Source: Isoetes taiwanensis
Lineage: Eukaryota; Streptophyta; Lycopodiopsida; Isoetales; Isoetaceae
Direction of reading: 5' to 3'
NCBI GenBank assembly: GCA_021234155.1
Contig: JAJEKV010000010.1
Span: forward strand, 9,962,406 to 10,026,405
DNA length: 64,000 bases
Position numbers and translations under genes: made by a program. This document shows, piece after piece, positions 59,260 through 64,000 of the stretch. The notes under the pieces were generated by a model. That model was given only the letters and a program-made list of their open reading frames with translations. It searched no databases and had not been told where the DNA came from. How positions within the stretch are numbered: the first letter of the stretch is position 1; each line of letters opens with the position of its first letter.

Positions 59260-62222
59260 TGTTCCATCCCCGGACAACCTACATGAAGCTCCACAACAAC
59301 GGGTGTTCAAGAACAAGCTACCCCCTCCCCCCATTTGTTGCTTCTTTCATCCAAACATACAAGGAACACGTAAGTAAAGAAGACCGTGAGATTCACTACA
59401 ATTTCTCCCACCAGACTTCACTACAAATGAGGACGACGCCGAGCAAGCACTCCTCTTCACACAACAACGGTTGTGACACATGGATTTGCGTAATTCCAAA
59501 TCGCTCAAGGAGATGTTTGCAAGAACTCCTTTTCAAGATGGTACAAGAACAAATGATGCCACAACCTCTTATGGGCCATCACCACCCTTTAACACCTGCA
59601 CCCAGCCCTATTCCGGAACAACTTCACGTGGTCTTTTTCCTCTACAAGCACACCACTCGTGACGAGGAAGTCACCCCGAGTAGAAGTTTCATCCCGGAAG
59701 ATGAAGACACCAACGAGGAACAAAGAGATTACATGTTCTCCACCAATCTTCAAAGAAATTCAAGGTGGATTTTGGTTTGAGGGCTTGCTCCTCCAGAAGA
59801 AGAAGAAATCTTATGGATGAACACAAAATGAGGAGACTTTTGAGGACTAAATGCTGCTCATTGGGTTGCATCAGCAGATTTAACATGGCTAAATTACGAG
59901 CGCTTAGAGACAACTACAGCTCCATGACATTGGCACTGCAATGCTTACTTAGCTTATAATGTAAGACCAGACCGCAACACCTTCTTGCACTACATTAACC
60001 GGCCAAGAAGTTTGCCGAAATGCTTTATGGTTGTCCACCGCTTAGGGTCCACCGTAATGTCTAGAATACACAAAAGATCGACAAAAATCCAAAGAATCGA
60101 TGATCATTGCGACCAAGAAGAGTTGTAACCATGCATGCCCTTGTCAGCCGTGTCATGGATGGAGAAATATTTTAGAGAAACACGTGAGAAGCTACCTAAC
60201 AAAGAACATGTATCATTTAACCGATAACATCACCAAAAAGATGTTTTTAATGAGTACAAAGAGACTTGCACTCGCCTTCAAAGACATCTCTTACTCACAC
60301 TTCACCGACCGTGGAAAAGTGAATTCGGTTTAGTGAAAATTCGAGGAGACACAGTAATGTCCGCTTGCTCAAGGTGTGCGTAATTAAAAAAGTCAAAGAG
60401 AAACCGCAAAAGACAGAGGTCGAAAGAAGTAAGCTCATGTTCTTCAATCTCTCACTTGTTTTAAAAAAATGCTTTGACCTTATTTCTTCTACAGATATTG
60501 TGCAATGAGAACCTTGCCGCATATCGTGAACAACAAGCGCCAGAGAGAAGAAAGCTTGCCAAGCATAGAAAAAAAGCTCTTGAACGTCCCACCGCAATAC
60601 ATGTTTGTTGTGATTGATGGAATGGACCAAAAACAACTCTACCACATTTCTTGAACATTCCTAAAGATGTGCCAGAGGAATGTTTTGTTAAGGTCCACCT
60701 TTGTAGGAGCTATGGTCTTCAAAGGAAGTCTAAAGTGCAAAGTATTTTTGACGATCCAAACTTGCATGGTGACCCGAACCTCACAATTACAATTCTTAAC
60801 AAGGTCCCGTAGGCGAGCAAGAGCAATTACCACCCGCAGTGCTTTATCCGCAAACTTGACAATACTACAAGGGAGAACAAGAATCAAACACTCTTTATGC
60901 ATCGCCATGTTAGTGGAGCTAGGGATCTTTAGAAAAGTGAAGCTCGGTTTCTTACTTATAGGCCACACTCATGATCGATTGACCAAATGTTCAAAGAGAT
61001 TTTCTGGTGGTGCCTTAGAAGGAAGAAGGCTTTCTGCCTTCCTTCTTTAGTTCAATTATTGAAGATTCTTACACTCCTACTCCAAAGGGTCGATCTTCTT
61101 AAAGAGACCGCTGATTTCAGAGAGTTTATTTTCTCTCAACGCTCAAACAGAGAACAAGTCGTGAACAAGTTGAATGATCTCACCTTTCAACATCATATCA
61201 AGTTCTACTTGAAGGATGGCCAAAGCTTCTTCTGGGGAAGAAGTATACCACAACTAAGGACCTGAGTCCACCGTAGGGATTACGCTTCCTTAAATATATT
61301 CCGCATTACACTTCCATCATAGAACGTCTTTGCGACTTCCTCTCAAAAATCCTAAGGAGTCCAAGGTAATAGAAAAGTACCCCGTAGTCATCCTTAAAAG
61401 CCATTGAAAATGTAATTTCCTCAGGGCTTTAAGTACTTTTTAGAAGAAGATCTGGATGTGGTGGAGTAATTTCTTTCTCAACGTAAAATTGTTGTACAAA
61501 ATATAGCTCTAAGACAGGTTGCAAGAACCATTTCAATGGCCTAACACCTTCCATCAACCCCAAAGACCAAGCAGTGTCCAAGCAAAGGCTACATTTGCAC
61601 CCGCAGAGAAGACGAGGGAGGACCGAGCCATGTACCTCTGGACCAAGACGCAAAATGAGCCTCAAGGTAATATCACGTAAATTACCAAAGGTATGCTAAT
61701 TGCTCTTCCGACCGAGGAGGATGACAAAGGTCGACCGCTCGATAGTAAAAGTGCTTGACACACCAAGGAGGAAGGCTTAGTCACTAAACTCAAGATTCAT
61801 TGGCTTGCAACACGCCGAAAAATGCTTTTGAAGGTAGATATGAGTTAGAAATGAGAAGCCAAGGAAAAGGGAGAAAGTCCAAGAAGGTGGGTTGTAGGGA
61901 CGAAATAACCTTAATGACGGACTATATTGTGCTATGATTTTAAATTGAAATCGACAATCGCCACGCCGCATTTACTATCAATTTGCTTAAAAAAGCTTGT
62001 AATTACGAAGAAGATGATGAAGAAGGTGGTGACAATGCTTCACCGTCTGTTGATAGTGATGAGGAAGATAACTCAAGCACTTCCTCGAGTGACAGTGAAA
62101 GAAGTGAAGGTGATGACGATGGCATAAATGAATATGAGGACGTCCTGGATCCCTCTCTCATCACTCCTCACACTTTTGCACATAACCGAAGTCTTAGAAA
62201 AGATCAGAAATTTTGCATGTGA
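59260..62222 (+). pseudogene. DUF7869-like protein, candidate transposase (copy 2)
   Basis: Fragments in order: KCCSLGCISRFNMAKLRALR (59,850-59,910); SWMEKYFRETREKLPN (60,150-60,200); LAAYREQQAPERRKLAKHRK (60,500-60,570); VVIDGMDQK-like across a frameshift (60,610-60,630); VPEECFVKVHL, DDPNLHGDPNLTITILNK (60,670-60,810); KLDNTTRE (60,855); LVELGIFRKVKLGFLLIGHTHD (60,908-60,975); FQHHIKFYL (61,185); acidic tail ..RSEGDDDGINEYEDVLDPSL (62,100-62,160). It shares IDGMDQ, LDNTTRE, the GHTHD position and the INEYED/VDEYND tail with copy 1, and preserves the third motif better. The start is unclear: 58,985-59,800 is open in places but not recognised. Broken by many frameshifts. Confidence 0.68.
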
Positions 62223-62225
62223 ATA

Positions 62226-62569
62226 TGAAGATTCTATCTTCAAATTTTGAGAATACTAAAGTTTCAGTTACATACTTACTTCAATTTTTTGTTAAATATT
62301 TTATCCTCTGAAATTAGAGTTTCTCTCTTAAAACATACTTTAAGAACATTCTATTTGCTAAGAAAAGTGACACTTTAAAAAAGTCAATTCTTTCGTTGCA
62401 AAAAAAAATTAGTCATTTGGGGGGGGGGTCAAAATAGAATTTCATGCATCTTTTTTTTTTAACCTCGTTTTACCCCCTTTTTTGTAAAAAAAAAGGGAAT
62501 CTTTGAGGAATATTCCTTTTGCTCTCGTTTCAATGATTTGCTCCCGTTTAATACGCAATCTTGTTTTTT
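62226..62569. other. No gene seen
   Basis: AT-rich, with a G-run (62,419-62,428) and T-runs. No terminal repeat matching the 37,766 TIR was found. Confidence 0.5.
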
Positions 62570-63090
62570 GAGGAAAAACATTTTTGCCATGCAAGGCAAC
62601 AACCCCGATAGCAAATTGGATGTCCGCCCAGTTTGGCCTTTGGGGCAGAACTTTTTGGCATGCAAGGCAAGACCCCCCACGGCAAATTGTGCTCCCGCCC
62701 AGTTTGATTCCGAGGGGAAAACTTTTTGCCATGCAAAGCAACACTCCCGGTGCAAATTGGACGCCTGCACAGTTTGGCGTTTGGAGGAAAACATTTTGCT
62801 ATGTAAGGCAATAAACCCAGAGCAAATTGGGCGCTTGCCCAGTTTGGCCCTTGGGGGAAAACTTTTGCCATGCAAGGCAAAGACCTCCCAAGGCAAATTG
62901 GGCACCTGCCCAGTTCGGCCCTTGGGGAACATTTTTTTGCCCTGCAAGGCAATAACCCCTGGGCCATTAGGGGAAAACATTTTTCCATGCAAGGCAACAC
63001 CCTCCAGGGCAAATTGGGCACTCTCTTAGTTTGGCCCTTGGGGGAAAACTTTTTGCCATGCCCAGTTCAGTCTTGGGGCGTAACCTTTTG
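62570..63090. repeat. About 80-bp minisatellite
   Basis: Seven or so variable units of about 60-90 bp, each with TTTTGCCATGCAAGGCAA, a C-rich stretch, GCAAATTGGGCGC.. and CCAGTTTGGCCCTTGGGG. TTGCC-ATGCAA-GGCAA is an imperfect hairpin in each unit. Open frames on both strands are repeat artefacts. Confidence 0.88.
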
Positions 63091-64000
63091 TTCTAATCGA
63101 AGTTTTAATGCTGTGCAAAATCAAGGGCTACGAGAGTCTTGACAGATCGAGAAGTCAGCTCCACATGGGATAGAAGAGGAGGAAAATAAGTCACTGAGCT
63201 CTCAGAATTCATGGAGAGAATGGAAAGTTTGAAAGATGCTGCCTCAACAAGCTCAAGCACAGATTGAAGAACCCGAAAAAGGCCTGCCAAATGAAGAGCA
63301 ATCTGACTCTTGGGAATTATTTGTTATTTATTCAACTATTTCGGCATAGAAGTAACTCGAAATTGGGCGCTCGCCCAATCAGGCTACATTACGGTACATT
63401 TAGTCATTAAGTTATATGCTCCATATGTTTGTAAATGATATCTAACGAATTAATATTATATCCATTTATATTGTACAATACACCCTGTATGAAATCCATG
63501 AAGCAAGGCTTCATGCAATGCACATTTATAAACACAAGCACATGGAGACCGATGACCCCGAATTCGGGAGCCAAAAAAGACCCCGCATGGAGACTATGCA
63601 ACAACTTATGCGCGACAACACTGGGCACAAGTTTTATTGGCAAAAATGTTGTGGTGTTGTCGGAACTGGAAAAAGTGGATATGGACATAAAGACCATCTA
63701 AAAACACAAGCCAAGAGATTAGCCCGGCAACGCCGGGCACACGTTTACTAGTGATATCTAACGAATTAATTTTTGATGTTTGTCTCACTTATGTTATTAT
63801 ATCCATTTATGTTGTACAATACACCCCCTATTCTACACACTTATGAGAATTTAAGATATATATGGACTTCTTGTCTGGTATGAACTGCTCAAGCAGTTCG
63901 GGGACGACCGGCTCAGACGTCAAACCGGCCGTCTCAGATTTAGTTCATGTGAATGCCTCAAAATTTACATGTGAGGCGCCTCTTACAAAGTCGATATATA
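63091..64000. other. No gene seen; direct repeat around a Helitron end
   Basis: GATATCTAACGAATTAAT at 63,436 and 63,753, each followed by a TATATCCATTTAT(A/G)TTGTAC block, forms a direct repeat. An unrecognised open segment lies between (63,518-63,748). Confidence 0.5.
63722..63751 (+). mobile_element. HEL-D 3' end
   Basis: Hairpin GCCCGGC-AAC-GCCGGGC (63,722-63,738), nine bases, CTAG (63,748-63,751), next base T. It matches the HEL-A terminus. I could not find the corresponding 5' TC end upstream. Confidence 0.7.

Larger units (their letters stand above)
57606..62225. mobile_element. Truncated relative of the TIR element (copy 2)
   Basis: Same divergent layout as 37,766-47,604: a minus-strand gene, dyad-rich intergenic DNA, then a plus-strand DUF7869-like gene with a matching acidic C-terminus. 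The minus gene is cut at the copia remnant near 57,605. I could not find terminal repeats on either side, so limits are approximate. Confidence 0.6.

Noticed and set aside
62459-63029. Open frames of about 160-177 codons on both strands
   Set aside because: They coincide with the 80-bp minisatellite and overlap each other completely.

Overview
The window looks like a repeat-dominated nuclear segment from a streptophyte plant with a large genome. A fern or other non-seed plant is my guess, not something the sequence proves. Supporting signs are a Ty1/copia element with an initiator-Met-type primer site, plant-style Helitron ends, GT..AG introns and a captured fragment of a CHR19/SMARCAD1-like remodeler. 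I see no intact ordinary host gene, no rRNA or tRNA gene and no CRISPR array.

Layout. 1-4,680: a TGACG satellite abutting a 3'-truncated minus-strand LINE (LINE-A) whose endonuclease is split by a 1.48-kb insertion. 4,690-6,894: anonymous sequence and a palindromic 67-bp minisatellite. 6,895-14,446: Helitron HEL-A with a 628-bp triplication. 15,641-18,112: a 19-bp-monomer minisatellite. 18,640-19,200: gypsy integrase debris. 19,621-37,506: three minus-strand LINEs (B, C, D), every end lying on a (GA)n tract; LINE-C is split by a 6.8-kb copia element with target duplication CAAAT, and that copia carries a patch of the 19-bp minisatellite between two copies of part of its own RT. 37,766-47,604: a 9.8-kb element with 34-bp terminal inverted repeats and a probable 4-bp target duplication. 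49,788-56,002: Helitron HEL-B with HEL-C nested in it. 56,516-57,605: copia remnant. 57,606-62,225: a second, truncated relative of the 9.8-kb element. 62,570-64,000: another minisatellite and a further Helitron 3' end.

The most interesting system is the 9.8-kb TIR element. It has two divergent, intron-containing, decayed genes: a DUF7869-like protein with a D..D..H-T-H-D signature that could be the transposase, and a ParB-like domain joined to a beta-class amino-methyltransferase (DIPYG, later FSGSGT). Its introns and intergenic DNA carry about a dozen copies of the dyad CTATGCGCGCATAG. The truncated relative has the same DUF7869-like gene, a divergent partner with a similar N-terminal layout, and a different dyad (TATTCCGGAATA core) in the matching place. 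This suggests a family of plant DNA transposons, each carrying a DNA-modification enzyme and a private palindromic site, comparable in idea to the TET/JBP-associated KDZ transposons of fungi.

The LINEs are a second story. They sit on (GA)n microsatellites, share a covarying 3' hairpin, and in two copies have ORF1 and ORF2 in one frame separated by a single UAG with no AUG before the endonuclease. Most coding regions are broken by frameshifts, many in homopolymers, and by CAG/CAA-to-stop changes, so the window is mainly a record of decayed mobile DNA.
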